The notes under the pieces: generated by a model
Databases searched by the model: none
The model's input: the letters and a program-made list of their open reading frames with translations, nothing else
What the model was told of the DNA's origin: nothing
Source of the DNA: Anisus vortex
Taxonomy: Eukaryota; Mollusca; Gastropoda; Planorbidae
Direction: 5' to 3'
DNA: 64,000 nt
NCBI GenBank assembly: GCA_949126835.1
Contig: OX421497.1
Coordinates: forward strand, 9,482,920 to 9,546,919
Shown here: one piece after another, positions 10,931 through 22,039 of the stretch
Position numbering within the stretch: the stretch's first letter is position 1
Layout of the letters: the number at the start of each line of letters is the position of its first letter
Position numbers and translations under genes: made by a program

Positions 10931-11935
10931 TAACTTACTTACATAAAAAATTGCGTGGCCAATCCAATGCTTCCCTTCCGTTTTTTTTAAATTATTAACC
11001 TCGCCAGTAAATGATAGGTAAGCAGCAGACTAAAACTCAATAATTACTGATTATGTTAGAGTTAAGGTTTGGTTTAACGGTACTTGTCAATGAGTGTTGA
11101 CTCAAACATGTTCCAGAGGTGGGGAAAGTTGGAGGGATATAGATTTTTTAGGGGCTGACAGGCCCGTGTGACTACAACGTTTGACGCCCATGCTGTATAG
11201 ACCACCAAGCAGAATCTTTGTATGATGTGTTGTTTTGTTAAATATATTTCTGGCCATTTGTTTCAAAGGTCTGTTTTCTGTTGCGATAATCATGGTTGAA
11301 CGTCAGCCAAGGCAGGAGATACTATAGAAGTGCCGCTCTATAATAAATAACCGGTCAACCGTTAGACATAGTTAAGTGATATATTTAGGTTCAAAACGAG
11401 TCGTTAGGACCTTTAGTTTACTTTGTACGATTCACCACTTCTGTCCAATAAGGTAATTTAGATGGTAAACATTACCGGTAAAATACCACACTGGCTAACA
11501 TTAATTAACACAAAGCTGATATTGAAAATAACAAAAACAAGATGTTTTTCTTACATGGTTCTGATCATTAGTCTTGAAGGTCATTTATATTTTGAAAGTC
11601 AAAAACCCTCCATTGAAATCTTTAATGACTTCCTTTTTTTAAATCCGGGTTCCTTCACCGAAAGAGAACCACGGCAATTCGGAGAGCTGGGGCTGTTGAA
11701 TGATCTTTTATTTATTTTTATTTTGCGGATTCGGTACAAATATTTTGGCTTGTTAAGTCCCATTGTGGAGACAACCGGACTGATATATTCCCAGGATTGG
11801 GAAGTGATTGCCTCCCCTTGAATCGATCGAGGCGGAAGTGTTTATAGATGTCTGGGATACATTTTGTGTAACACTTCGCTAGTCCTCAGCTTTATTAATG
11901 GGAGATTTTCATTAGCTTTGGCATTATTTCCCTCT
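10931..11935. other. Unassigned sequence
   Basis: Contains an open forward frame of 119 codons (11462-11821) without a recognised domain. No repeat family was identified. Confidence 0.4.
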
Positions 11936-12018
11936 TTTCCTCCTCTCTCTATCTCTCCGCCTCTCCCTATCTATCTATAAATAATCTATGTATTTATGTA
12001 TATCTATCTATCTGTTTA

Positions 12019-12054
<36 letters not shown>

Positions 12055-12077
12055 ACTCTCTCTCTCTCTCTCTCTCT

Positions 12078-12147
<70 letters not shown>
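11936..12147. repeat. Compound microsatellite (CT)n then (TA)n
   Basis: A run of CT/TATC repeats leads into an uninterrupted TA run of about 67 bases (12081-12147). The minus-strand frame over it (11994-12221) is low complexity and not a gene. Confidence 0.95.
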
Positions 12148-12150
<3 letters not shown>

Positions 12151-12400
12151 AACAAATATGTTAAGTTGAGCGCTTTTTCTCTCACAGATACACATACATA
12201 TGTGTGATTGTTATAAGCCATTTTTATTTAGATTTTGTAAAGTACTTGCTATAGCTGTTATGGAAAGTACAGTTAAGTCATTATAGTTATATATATTTGT
12301 AATATTATGTATGTATGTATACATATAACCAAACAATACCTAGCAATAAAAAAATTAAACTATAAAATTAACTTGACTGGATAAATAAATAACACAAAAA

Positions 12401-12656
12401 CAAACTGTTTCAATTCTCAGATAAACATAAGGACAAAAACACTTTCCTTATCCCTTATGCGAGAACAAATGCACATAAGTACTCTTTCTTCCCGAGTGGC
12501 ATTCGGGCATGTAATCGGTTGCCTGAACAAACCAGGAAAACGAACAACTTAACATAATTTAAAACACTAATACAAATGCATGACTAGACTTGGTCCACGG
12601 ATGAGCGTAGGACGCAATAATCTTTTTTACAGAAGAAGCGTCTGTAAGATAGTATA
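12401..12656 (+). mobile_element. LINE-A 3' end (reverse transcriptase C-terminus and 3' UTR)
   Basis: The forward strand encodes SFFPSGIRACNRLPEQTRK, the SFFPR-x-I-x-WN-x-LP type block that closes the open frame of many non-LTR retrotransposons. It is followed by CCACGGATGAGCGTAGGACG and GCAATAATCTT, a 3' UTR shared by all LINE-A copies here (25924, 30465, 30660, 34912, 36350, 50641). Everything upstream is lost, as expected for 5' truncation on insertion. Which LINE clade this is cannot be decided from the tail. Confidence 0.8.
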
Positions 12657-12748
12657 ACTTTTTATTCTTGGCTTCGATATTACAGAAACCTTAATTTTCA
12701 TTTTTTTTCTACATACAACGTAATTCTATTAGATTTCTGTATATCTTC

Positions 12749-12752
<4 letters not shown>

Positions 12753-12793
<41 letters not shown>

Positions 12794-12818
12794 GTCTCTC
12801 TTTCTCTCTCTCTCTCTC
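12753..12818. repeat. (CT)n microsatellite
   Basis: A nearly pure CT run with a few TGTC and TTTC interruptions. Confidence 0.95.
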
Positions 12819-13929
12819 TTTCTGTTATCTTATTAACCATCTCTATCCTCGCCCTACTTCCTGTGTCCATCAGAATGGCTACCGGGTCTACCAATAGTAA
12901 AAGAATATTAAACAAAAAAAAAACTACTGTAATTGCCAGAACTAAGACCCAGTATAAATCACTCTTTGTTTTCCTTGAGTCGGAGGGGAACCTTTGATCA
13001 ACGTGAACATGTCCCGTTTGAGTGCTGGGAGAATTGTCACATCAATAGAATCCAAGCACTTTTCCTGTAAAAGGATCGTCCTAACCATAATATCTCTACA
13101 ACCTTAACTGAAGGGAATACATCGGGGAATCCCTTCTTATTGAAACGGTTGGTACTTTTTAAAAGCTTTTTTTAAACAAAAAAAAAAAATGCCAACTTCC
13201 AACTCACTGTTGGCAAGACACGTGTTTCCAGAAGTTTTGTGCTGGCACCCAGGGTGTTTGCCGAGGTCGAAGTAACCTAGTTATGATTCGCTTGGGGGCT
13301 AAGACGTGGGAGCTATTTTTTTTTAAAATAAAAATCTATTTCGCAAACATAAAAGTACAAACTATCGTTATTTGGGGAATATTGAACATTATTTCTTATT
13401 GCCCTGTCTGTGACCTCGGTTGAAAATTATAGATAAATGCCCAAACGTTTGAAGATTTTTGATCGGCATTCGTGATGATGATAAATATTTATATATTGCA
13501 ACTCTCTGTGCTATCGTATTTGGCATACTCGTTGCGCTCTTGTCCACGATATTGTTGTGGGTTTGATCAGAAAGTTAAATGGAGTTCATGCCTCATCCAA
13601 GCATCGCTTAACTCAGTGAATTTGTAGTGCAGTGCAGTTAAATTAGTTGACAAAGATATTTTACTAGGAAATATAAAAAAACAAAAAATGTAACCAGTAC
13701 AGATGATGAAATTGGAACACATTATTTATAGGTAAAATTTAAATGTTCTCAATTTTAATAGATTTTTAATTTTTTTCAAAATACATAAAAATCAAAATTG
13801 ATTGAACGTTTAAAAATATTGTTTGGATGTTTTACAATGAGCACATTTATCAAATTCTTTTCTTTGTGTTTCAACCATAATGTTAACTTAGCTTAGGTGT
13901 CTACATTTATATTTAAAATGTATAGCAAG
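12819..13929. other. Unassigned sequence
   Basis: No repeat family recognised. One short coding-like stretch near 12960-13069 was considered and rejected. Confidence 0.4.
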
Positions 13930-14084
13930 AGCCCACAACGATGACCGAAAGTCAATATCAGCCACGGCCGAAACCGAAAGCAAACAGAAAGTTAACTTTT
14001 TAACTTCGGCCGAAACGAAAACCTACCACGAATGAGACCGTTTACCTACTTTCGTCGCCGAAACCGAATTTCGGTCGGCCTCTC
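13930..14084. mobile_element. hAT-type element, internally deleted copy
   Basis: The right part, with GGCCGAAACCGAAAGC, TTTCGTCGCC and ending ATTTCGGTCGGCCTCT, matches the right 140 bp of the element at 16306-16784. It is followed by GTCTGTGT at 14085-14092, exactly the left target duplication of that other copy. The left end is poorly preserved. Confidence 0.6.
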
Positions 14085-15284
14085 GTCTGTGTCCCTATCT
14101 TACTTACAGTGAATCCCACCCACTGCCCCACATAGAAGCTGCACGTAACAAATCTAATACGATCCCTGAAGCAGAGTACAAACGCTACTATAGGTAACAC
14201 TATAAATGACATAATTTGTCAAAGAAGAAAACAAGAGACAGTCGACTAGTAATATAAAAATTAATTGTTAGGAATCCAAAATGACAACAAAAACCTGATT
14301 GCTTGGAACTTTTCTGGTAAAAAGTGTTTATTCTAACATCGCTCACATTTTGATGCTTCCCCCCCACCCCCACCCCCGCCATTATTTCTTTATTTTTCAA
14401 ACTGTAGAAATGACTATTTATTCATACAGATTTATATAAAGGTCAGCCCATATCGTTAGTTATGTTGTTGTTGTTTTATTAAATATATAGATCTAGTTAT
14501 ACATTTACTGTATAAATTAAATCTCAATTTTGGCATCTCTAGCATTAATTTAGTATCCAAAATTTAACTCAAGGGAGATAACAAATCGTTTTTTTTTATA
14601 TGTTTATAATTATTGATATTTTGTTTACTTCCGAATGTTTCATAATTTATATTTTTTAGAAAGTTATGGTTTTAAAAATAATTAATCCTTAGAAAAAAAA
14701 CAACATAAAACTAAAAAAAAACAATTAATGTACATAATTAAAAATGTAAATTAAAAAAGACATACTATAGTACTTTTGCTATTTGCTTTTATTATTAATG
14801 TTGTTCAGACAAGCCAAGTAAAAAATTAAGTTTTCGTTATTTTCTGCATAGCCTTACCTTAAAGGCTTGTTAATGAATCGAAGGAATGGCACAGCAAATG
14901 CCATTATTCCATTAGAATAGTTGTTAAATCCGTTAAGCCTAATATTCCGTAAAATCCTTAGCTATTTCAAGGTGAATTTGTAGACTGCCAATATTTTCTT
15001 CTGATTAGAGTATTTGTATATGTAAAAGGCCTATATTATCTATACGTATTCCTTTAATCATAGTTAATGCGTTTATAAAACTAAACTATGAGATACAAAA
15101 CAACAGAAACATTTTCTAAATTTTGTTTTCCTTTTGGCAGTTACCTATGGCTTAGGGCGCTTAGGCGATTAAAATTGTGAGCCGCGTCAGCGTGATCTTT
15201 CGACTATGCAAAACTGCCGCAAAGTTCCAATCGGTAAAACAAATTTACAAACTTTAGCGCTATATCATTTTTCAGTAATTTATG

Positions 15285-15395
15285 TCAAGACCGAACCGAG
15301 AAATATCCAAGCTGTCACCAGGAATAGAAACCCCAGAACCTTAGGTACGCCAGCCGAGCGCGCTGCCCCTCAACCACTGCGCCGCTTTATAAAGT
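15285..15395 (-). mobile_element. SINE1 head, reverse, inside copy A
   Basis: The minus strand reads through GCGGCGCAGTGGTTGAGGGG, then the GGCTGGCGTACC and B-box region, then ends in a short stub. The equivalent position in copy C (20222-20325) holds the same truncated SINE, so the insertion predates the duplication. Confidence 0.65.
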
Positions 15396-15540
15396 TATTT
15401 ATAGCATTGAAAAAAAATTCAGTCAATCGACAATATTTCTATATGGAAATCCGCGACTGCAAGTCTTGTATGGCTCATCCCTGAACGATAGTAGTACTAC
15501 TTTATGAGTTGGAGTTTTGAGAAAGAGAGCACTCACAGCT

Positions 15541-15905
15541 TCTTTTCGTCCTTGAGGAATCGTCGTATATTATGGTCCTTCCTAGGGTCCTCCAGGCATC
15601 TCCATCCTGGGCCAGTCTCTCCAGCTTCCCCCAAGTAAGACTACATTCCTTGGGATCTGCTTCCACATCTCTGCGTCAAGTGTTTCTCGGCTGCCTCTTT
15701 TTCGTTTTCCAGTTCAGGCCGTGCCTTGTTGTGCTGAAAGCAGGTTTTCAGAGTGTATGGCCAATCCATCGCCATCGTCTCTGGAGGATCTCTTGTTCTA
15801 ATGGTTTTTGCTTTGTCCGCTGCCACAGCTGCAGGTTGCTGATCCTGTCTGGCCATTGAATCCCAATAATCCTTCTTAAACAGTTATTAATAAAGGACTG
15901 GAGTT
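15541..15905 (-). mobile_element. LINE-C fragment (reverse transcriptase C-terminal region)
   Basis: The minus strand encodes [20 protein letters not shown], then [13 protein letters not shown] and, after a small disruption, WGKLERLAQDGDAWR. These blocks are typical of the region after the reverse transcriptase core in a widespread invertebrate LINE group. Copies B and C read straight across the site (CTCAYAGCTGGCAAGG), whereas here the element is bracketed by CACAGCT and CATAGCT. That makes a target duplication of about 7 bp likely. It is 5' truncated and dead. Confidence 0.85.
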
Positions 15906-16305
15906 CATAGCTGACAAGGCTAATAGCTCGTCTAAGCAGGTTGTGTGTCATTGTCACGGAAAGGGAGAGCACGCTGCTGCATCTTACTACGACAAACATG
16001 GACTGAGAGAGCTAACATACTTTACTTTTACTTAGCTTACTTGACCAAACGTACTCATTGTTTATTTTATATTAAGAGAAGTCGTCGTTACAAAAGATAG
16101 TGACACGTGTACTTATAATAGTTTAGAAGTAGACATGTTTCAGATGAAGATGCGACAACACTGCAAAGAACAAATTTTATTTTATAACTATCGCTTCTTC
16201 TAGATTTCACGGATTAAATAAGTTATAGTGTTCTGTTTTTTTTTTAAATAAAAGTTCACAGTTTTGTTTTTATTCTAGTGAAAGTAATAATTGTAAAGTC
16301 TGTGT

Positions 16306-16784
16306 TAGACGCTGACCGAAACCAAAATTTTGGATTCGACCGAAAACGAAACCATACCGAAAGTTATAAATTGACTTTCGGTCGAAACCGAACGTTTCAC
16401 TACACATTCGGCCGAAACCGAAAGATCAATCGAAATTGCAACAAAAAAAAAGATTTTTAAAGACTGCACAGTAATTCAACTCTCAATTTTTCGACATTCT
16501 TTTGGGTGATTAAATAATTCTTTTATTGTGAACTTCGACTTTCTACTTCACACAGATTAATTTGCAGCAGTTCAACTAAATTAAATTATCACTAAGCAGA
16601 GTAATAGATGCAGTACTAGCGTCGCAGTAAAAATTTTGAAACTTAAAATATCAGACTCGGCTGAAACCGAAAGCAAACAGAAAGTTAACTTTATTGGTTT
16701 CGGCCGAAACGAAAAACTACGCCGAGAGAGACCATTTGCCTACTTTCGTCGCCAAAACCGAAACCGAATTTCGGTCGGCCTCTA
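16306..16784. mobile_element. hAT-type non-autonomous element (CCGAAA-rich ends)
   Basis: The left end TAGACGCTGACCGAAACC pairs with the right end, which reverse complements to TAGAGGCCGACCGAAATTCG. The flanks are GTCTGTGT (16298-16305) and GTCGGTGT (16785-16792), 7 of 8 identical. The related copy A element is followed by GTCTGTGT unchanged, which supports this as the ancestral site. Both ends carry clusters of CCGAAACCGAAA and its complement, likely binding motifs. There is no coding capacity. Confidence 0.75.
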
Positions 16785-17222
16785 GTCGGTGTACCTATCT
16801 TACTTACGGTTGATCGCACCCACTCCCCCACATAGAAGCCGAACGTAAAAATATAATTTGTTCCCTGAACCGAGTACAAACGCCACTATAGGTAATACAA
16901 TAAATGACATAATTTGTCAAAGAAGAGAACAGCAGACATTCTACTAGTTACTAGTGTGTAGAAAAATTAATTATTAGGAATCCAAAATTAAAACAAAACC
17001 GTGATTGCTTGGAACTTTTCTAATAAATTACTTTGACTCTATCATTGCTCCTTATGTAATACTACGGAAAGTTTATTAAACTTAAAGGACACATTCTGAT
17101 GCCTCCCCCCCCACCCCCATCCCATATTTTATCATTATTTTTTTATGCATAAATTACTAGTTATTCATGCAGATTTATATAAAGGTCAGCATATATACTT
17201 AGTTAAGTTGTTGTTTTCTTAA

Positions 17223-17295
17223 CCCTTACAGTCTCGGGCGCGTATATAGCGGAAATGAAGGCAGCATAGATAGAAGTAGGTCGGTACGGGAAGGG
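17223..17295. mobile_element. 73-bp TTAA-flanked MITE, copy 1
   Basis: The ends are CCCTTACAGTCTCGG and, reverse complemented, CCCTTCCCGTACCGA. TTAA lies on both sides (17219-17222 and 17296-17299). Copies A and C lack the element at this point, and copy A has a single TTAA at 14479-14482. TTAA duplication and CCCTT ends are typical of piggyBac-type transposons. Confidence 0.88.
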
Positions 17296-17320
17296 TTAAA
17301 TATATAGATCTAGCTATACT

Positions 17321-17473
17321 CAGTGCTTTTTTTTCTAAAAAAGAAAAAAAGGTACCGGAACTCCTATTTATGTCCGTGGTGTCATAAAGAGAAATAACAC
17401 TGAAATTAGTAGTCTATGGAAAAAAGGTGCCGGAACGCGGTTCCGGTGCGTTACATTAGAAAAAAAAGCACTG
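17321..17473. mobile_element. 153-bp inverted-repeat element (CAGTGCTTTT ends)
   Basis: The left end CAGTGCTTTTTTTTCTAAAA pairs with the right end, which reads AGAAAAAAAAGCACTG. Copies A and C lack it at this point. The ends look hAT-like (CAG...CTG), but the flanks GCTATACT and CATTTACT match poorly, so the target duplication is uncertain. The interior has GGTACCGGAAC and GGTTCCGGTGCG blocks. Confidence 0.7.
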
Positions 17474-17751
17474 CATTTACTGCATTAACTGTTTAAATTA
17501 AATCTCAATTTTGGCATCTCTAGCATTAATTTAGTAAGTAAGGCGCATCAACGAACGCTAGTAGTCCTACTTTATAATCTGGAGTTTTGAGAAAGAGCAC
17601 TCATAGCTGGCAAGGCTAATAATAGCTCAGGTAAGCAGTTTGTGTGTCATGGTCACGGAAACGGATGGGACGCTGCTACATCTACTAAGAACAAACATGG
17701 TCTGAGAGCGCTAACTTACTTTACTTTATAACTTTGCATACTTGATTTAAT

Positions 17752-18045
17752 CAAAGACTATAATAAAATGGGCCGCTTGCTTTATTATTTCAAACTATTT
17801 GATGACTCGAATGACTTCTTTTCGGAATTCCCGATTCCCTTTTGTATTGTACACTCCTGTTTCATTTAATCGCTATGATTTTCTCAAAGAAAAATTAAAA
17901 TTAAAATAGAAAGTTGTATACAGCAGTAGCCTTTAGGTAGACGTAGGAGCGTAGATGTCATTTAAGCGTGAGCGTTATGCGCACGAGGAAAAAAACGTAT
18001 AAGCTCTAAAAAGAGAGCAAGTGGTCCACCTTTTTAGAGACTTTC
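17752..18045 (+). mobile_element. CAAAGAC-family element, copy i
   Basis: The left end is CAAAGACTATAATAAAATGG and the right end GGTCCACCTTTTTAGAGACT then TTC, both somewhat eroded. The right flank ACCAAAC (18046-18052) is the same target site used by copy ii at 20605. Copy A is empty here (16044-16050). It is probably the same insertion as copy ii, inherited through duplication of B and C. Confidence 0.8.
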
Positions 18046-19049
18046 ACCAAACGTACTCACGGTTTATATTCTGTTAAGAAGTCGTCGTTACAAAATAAAG
18101 TGTCACATGTACTTATTATACTAGTTTACAAATTGACACGATCTTCGGATGAATATGCAACATCGCTACAAAGAACAGCTCCATACATTTAAGTAAGGAA
18201 ATAGATACATGAAAAAAAGAATAAAACTATTTCTCTAATTTAAAAACAATAAATTCTCGATACATGATACATTTATGGCCTTCTTTCCTACATTTTTGCT
18301 ATTTCATCAGTCCCTGATCTTTCTTTTTTTAATACGTTCCTCCCTTTCCCTTGTTTGCAAATTTCTTTCAACAATGTCCAATTCTAAACAATTGAAAGTC
18401 TGTCCCAATTTATTTCTCTATTTCTTTCCTTCCTTGGATGCCTGTCGTCTGTTTAACGAAAAGGAAATCACAAGAAGTTAATCTCTATAATAGTAAGGAT
18501 AGGTCTCCAGCAGAGAGGTTCATGATCCAAATCTCGCCATACATGTCATAGAATTGGGTAGTTTACAACCATCCGGTCACTAAAAAACTAAAATAACTCT
18601 CTAGTGGTACTATCTGCTATAGAGATGCATTGTAAAGGATACAGTGTTTATCCTTAAGAATGTATTACTGTGCATACATATGCCCAATACATTTCTTAAC
18701 TAACAGTATCGCTGGATGGAAATCCTGCAGATCAATGTGGAGAAGGACCAGGAATAATTTCATTAACGGGGGTGTCAGGAATCAATAGCATTTTGTTTTC
18801 GACTTTTTATGTTATATTATCTATTAATTGTTAGGAATCCAAAATTAAAATAAAACCCTGATTGCTTGGAACTTTACTGGTAAAATATTTTTTTTTAACA
18901 TCGCTATTCATGTAATACTGCGGAAAGTTTAGTAAACTTAAAGAACTCATTTTGTTGCCCCTCCCCTCCCGAATTTTTTTTTAATGTTTAAATAACTAAT
19001 TATTCATCTTAAAAGTTTACAGACGTTCCTTCTAGATAGAAAATTATTA

Positions 19050-19157
19050 CGCCCACTAGGCCCAAAACTCCTGCAGGGCGACAGGGATAGAACCCGCGAC
19101 CTGTCAGTTGGTTTTCGGTTGACAGTCCGGTGAACTAACCGCTGGACCAACCGGCTT
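19050..19157 (-). mobile_element. SINE2 copy, reverse, inside copy C
   Basis: The minus strand reads AAGCCGGTTGGTCCAGCGGT, TAGTTCACCGGACTGTC, then the B-box GCGGGTTCTATCCC and CTGCAGGAGTTTTGGG. This is the tRNA-like head of the same family as 35894-36149. Copies A and B lack it. The body beyond the head is absent. Confidence 0.8.
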
Positions 19158-20221
19158 ATATTCATACGGATTAATATAAAAGCGTTTATGCTTAGTTATG
19201 TTGTTGTTGTTTTGTTTAATATACAGATCTAGCTATACATTTCCTTTAACTTAAATCTAAATTTTTGCATCTATAGTCTATAGCATATGATTTAGTATCC
19301 AAAAACTTAACTCAAGATTAACAAAAGATTTCTTTCTATGTGTTAATATGTCTTGATATTTTGTTTACTTCAAAATATTAATTTTTGTAAATAAAAATAA
19401 AAAAAATTTAAGTCTTATAAATAGTTATACGCTAGAAAAAGAACATATAATAAACAAAACAATTAATAAAAAGCATCAAATATGTATAGTAAAGGAAACT
19501 TTTATAGTACTTTTATTTTTGTTCTTATATGTATTCGATTTTAGTATTGCGTGCAACTATAGTGGACAATTTTCAATTTATACATTTTTTTGCACAGCCT
19601 TGCATTAAAGGCTTATTAAATAAATTAACAAAGTAAAAGAAAATATAAATAAATGAAGAAGTGGCGAAGCGTTTGCCACTACTCCATCTTGATAGTTGTT
19701 ATATTTGTTAATTGCCTAACATTCCGTAACACCCTTAACTATTTCATTTAATGGCACTACAATCCATGTTGAATTTTTAGACCGCCAATATTTTCTTATT
19801 ATTATAGTAGCGGAGATGGTGGCTCGACAATGTAAAGTATTGGACAAGGCTGCGGTTGACTAAACTATTGACAACCCCTCAAGATAGGCAAAAGTGGAGA
19901 AAGTTAACTGATGAGGTGTCCATTCGCCCCCCCCCCCCCCAACGACCACAACGGTCATGGGATTGATGATGATGATGCTGATAATACTATACGTATTCCG
20001 TTATCGCGGTTATTAAAAACAACGATCTGATACAAAACAACAGAAACACATTTATTTTGCTAAAATTTGCATTCCTTTTGGCAGTTACTTATGGCTTAAA
20101 CTTTGAATAGTATGAGCCAGGTCAGCGAGGTCTTTCGACTATGCTAAACTGCCCCAAAGTTCCAATCGGTAAAACAAATTTACAAACTTTAGCGTTTTTC
20201 ATTCGGCGAAGTAGTTTTTAG

Positions 20222-20325
20222 TACAGACCCAAGAAATATCCCCCAGCTGTCACCAGAAATAAAAACCCAGGACCTTCGGTACGCCAGCCGAACGCGCTTC
20301 CTTTTGGCCACCGTGGCACTGTTAA
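20222..20325 (-). mobile_element. SINE1 head, reverse, inside copy C
   Basis: The minus strand has AGTGCCACGGTGGCCAAAAG, GCGTTCGGCTGGCGTACCGA, AGGTCCTGGG and a short stub. It occupies the same place, next to AAATTTACAAACTTTAGCG, as the SINE in copy A. Confidence 0.7.
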
Positions 20326-20604
20326 AGAAATTGATAACATTGAAAAATTCAGTCAATAGACAAGATTTCTATATGGAAATCCAAGACTGTAAGTCTTGTA
20401 AGGCTCATCGCTGAACGCTAGTAGTACTTATGAGTTGGAGTTTTGAGAAAGAGAGCATTCACAGCTGGCAAGGCTAAACGCTCGGGTAAGCGATTTGTAG
20501 CCTACGTCATGGTCACGGAAACGATCGCAGCTACGTCTATTAAGGACAAACGTGGACTGCGAGAGCTAACTTACTTTACATTTACTTTGCTTACTTGACC
20601 AAAC

Positions 20605-20899
20605 CAAAAACATAATAAGATTGACCGCTTGCTTTAATATTTCTACTATTTGATGACTCGAATGACTTCTTTTCGGAATTCCCGTTTCCTTTTGTATTGG
20701 ACACTTCTGTTTTATTTATTTGCCATGACTTTCTCAATGAAAAATTAAATTTAAAATTGAAAGTTGTATACAATGGAAACCTTTAGACAGACGTAGGAAC
20801 GTAGAAGTCATTTAAGACAGCCTTTTCTGATGCGCACGGAAAAAAAGAACATAAAAGCTCTAAAAATAGAGCAAGCGGTCCATCTTATTATAGTCTTTG
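20605..20899 (+). mobile_element. CAAAGAC-family element, copy ii, with 7-bp duplication
   Basis: The left end is CAAAAACATAATAAGATTGA and the right end GGTCCATCTTATTATAGTCT then TTG. ACCAAAC lies on both sides (20598-20604 and 20900-20906). In copy A the same host sequence has one ACCAAAC (16044-16050) and no element, a direct empty-site control. It is 295 bp and non-coding. Confidence 0.9.
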
Positions 20900-21191
20900 A
20901 CCAAACGTATTCATGATTTATTTTCTGTTAAGAAAAAGTCGTCGTTACAAAAGATAGTGACGCATGTACTTATTATAACAGTTTAGAAGTAGACGTGTTC
21001 GTCAGATGCAATAACACAACAATAAAAAAAACAACAGCTCCATATATTTAAATAAGAAATAAATACAAAAGAAATAAGAAGAAAAAATTTCCTTTATAAA
21101 AAACAAATTCTCCATACATGATAAATTCTTGGCCTTCTTTCTTACATGCTCGTTATTCAACCAGTCCCTTTTCTTTCTCTCTTTTTCTTAA

Positions 21192-21264
21192 CCCTTACAG
21201 TCCCGGTCGCGTATATAGCGGAACTGAAGGCAGCATAGATAGAAGTAGGTCGGTACGGGAAGGG
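21192..21264. mobile_element. 73-bp TTAA-flanked MITE, copy 2
   Basis: Nearly identical to 17223-17295 and in the same orientation, with TTAA at 21188-21191 and 21265-21268. Copy B has the uninterrupted site at 18329-18332. Confidence 0.9.
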
Positions 21265-21887
21265 TTAAATACTGTTTTTATACTTTGTTCCTTTCCTCAC
21301 TTCAATGCAGTCATTTTTTTCTATTCAATTTCTTTCCTTTAATATTATGTTTTCTATCCGCCTTTTCTTTCTTTATTTTTAAATTATTTCTTTCGAGAAC
21401 CTCCACTTCTAAACATCTGTCGCTCTTTATTTCTCGATTTCTCTTCTTCCTTGGATGCCAGCCGTCGATTTAACGAAAAGGAAATAACAAGAAGTTAATC
21501 TCTCTAATAGTAGGAATAGATATCCAGCAGTGAGAGGTTAATGATGTAAATCTTGCCATATATGTCGTGGAATCGGGTAGTTTACAACCATCCGGTCACT
21601 AACAAACTAGAATAACTCTCTAGTGCTTCTATGTATAGAGATTCATTGTCAAGGATACAGTGTTTATCTTTAATAATGTATTAGTTTGTAAACATAAGTC
21701 CAATTCATTTCTTCACTTAACAGTATTGCTGGATTGAAATCCTGCAGATCGATGCTGAGAAGGACTAGAATAATTTCTTTAAGGAGGTATTGGAAATCCA
21801 TATCACTTTATTTTCTTCTATTTATGTTATATACAAGAAGTTAGTAGTTAAATAGAGGGGGGCGGTTCTATGATGTTTGTTTCTTAA

Positions 21888-21960
21888 CCCTTCCCGTACC
21901 GACCTACTTCTATCTATGCTGCCTTCAGTTCCGCTATATACGTGACCGGGACTGTAAGGG
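21888..21960. mobile_element. 73-bp TTAA-flanked MITE, copy 3 (inverted)
   Basis: Inverted relative to the other two, with TTAA at 21884-21887 and 21961-21964. It lies just beyond the end of copy C. Confidence 0.9.
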
Positions 21961-22039
21961 TTAAATGTTTTATGAAAATAAAATGGCAAACAAAAAGCTA
22001 CACGTACAGGCCTATTTATTCTGAAATGATTGTACAACT

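Larger units (their letters stand above)
14085..16297 (+). repeat. Tandem segmental repeat, copy A
   Basis: First of three tandem copies of a roughly 3-kb unit. Shared markers in order are TTAATTGTTAGGAATCCAAA (about 14263), CTTTTGGCAGTTACCTATGG (about 15133), AAGTTCCAATCGGTAAAACA (about 15222), GAGTTGGAGTTTTGAGAAAG (about 15507) and AAGTCGTCGTTACAAAAGAT (about 16080). Copy A lacks the unit's last 600 bp. It carries a LINE insertion (15541-15905) absent from copies B and C. It is empty at the sites where B and C carry inverted-repeat elements. Confidence 0.8.
16785..18831 (+). repeat. Tandem segmental repeat, copy B
   Basis: Second copy of the unit. It keeps the start (TTATTAGGAATCCAAAATTA near 16972) and the end (GGTAGTTTACAACCATCCGG near 18560), but lacks the segment equivalent to about 14560-15450 of copy A. 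It is loaded with insertions: a 73-bp TTAA element, a 153-bp CAGTGCTTTT element and a CAAAGAC-ended element. Confidence 0.8.
18832..21840 (+). repeat. Tandem segmental repeat, copy C
   Basis: Third and most complete copy, about 3 kb. It begins TTAATTGTTAGGAATCCAAA and ends near TTATGTTATATACAAGAAG. All markers listed for copies A and B are present in order. It holds its own insertions: SINE2 (19050-19157), SINE1 (20222-20325, shared with A), a CAAAGAC element (20605-20899, shared with B) and a TTAA MITE (21192-21264). Confidence 0.85.

Noticed and set aside
12960..13069. Coding exon (frame reading SRRGTFDQREHVPFECWENC)
   Set aside because: No good splice sites and no repeat or domain support. 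It shows how easily short AT-poor stretches look coding by eye, so the other islands are scored low.
15572..15859. Plus-strand protein of 95 codons
   Set aside because: It is the antisense shadow of the LINE-C reverse transcriptase tail on the minus strand.
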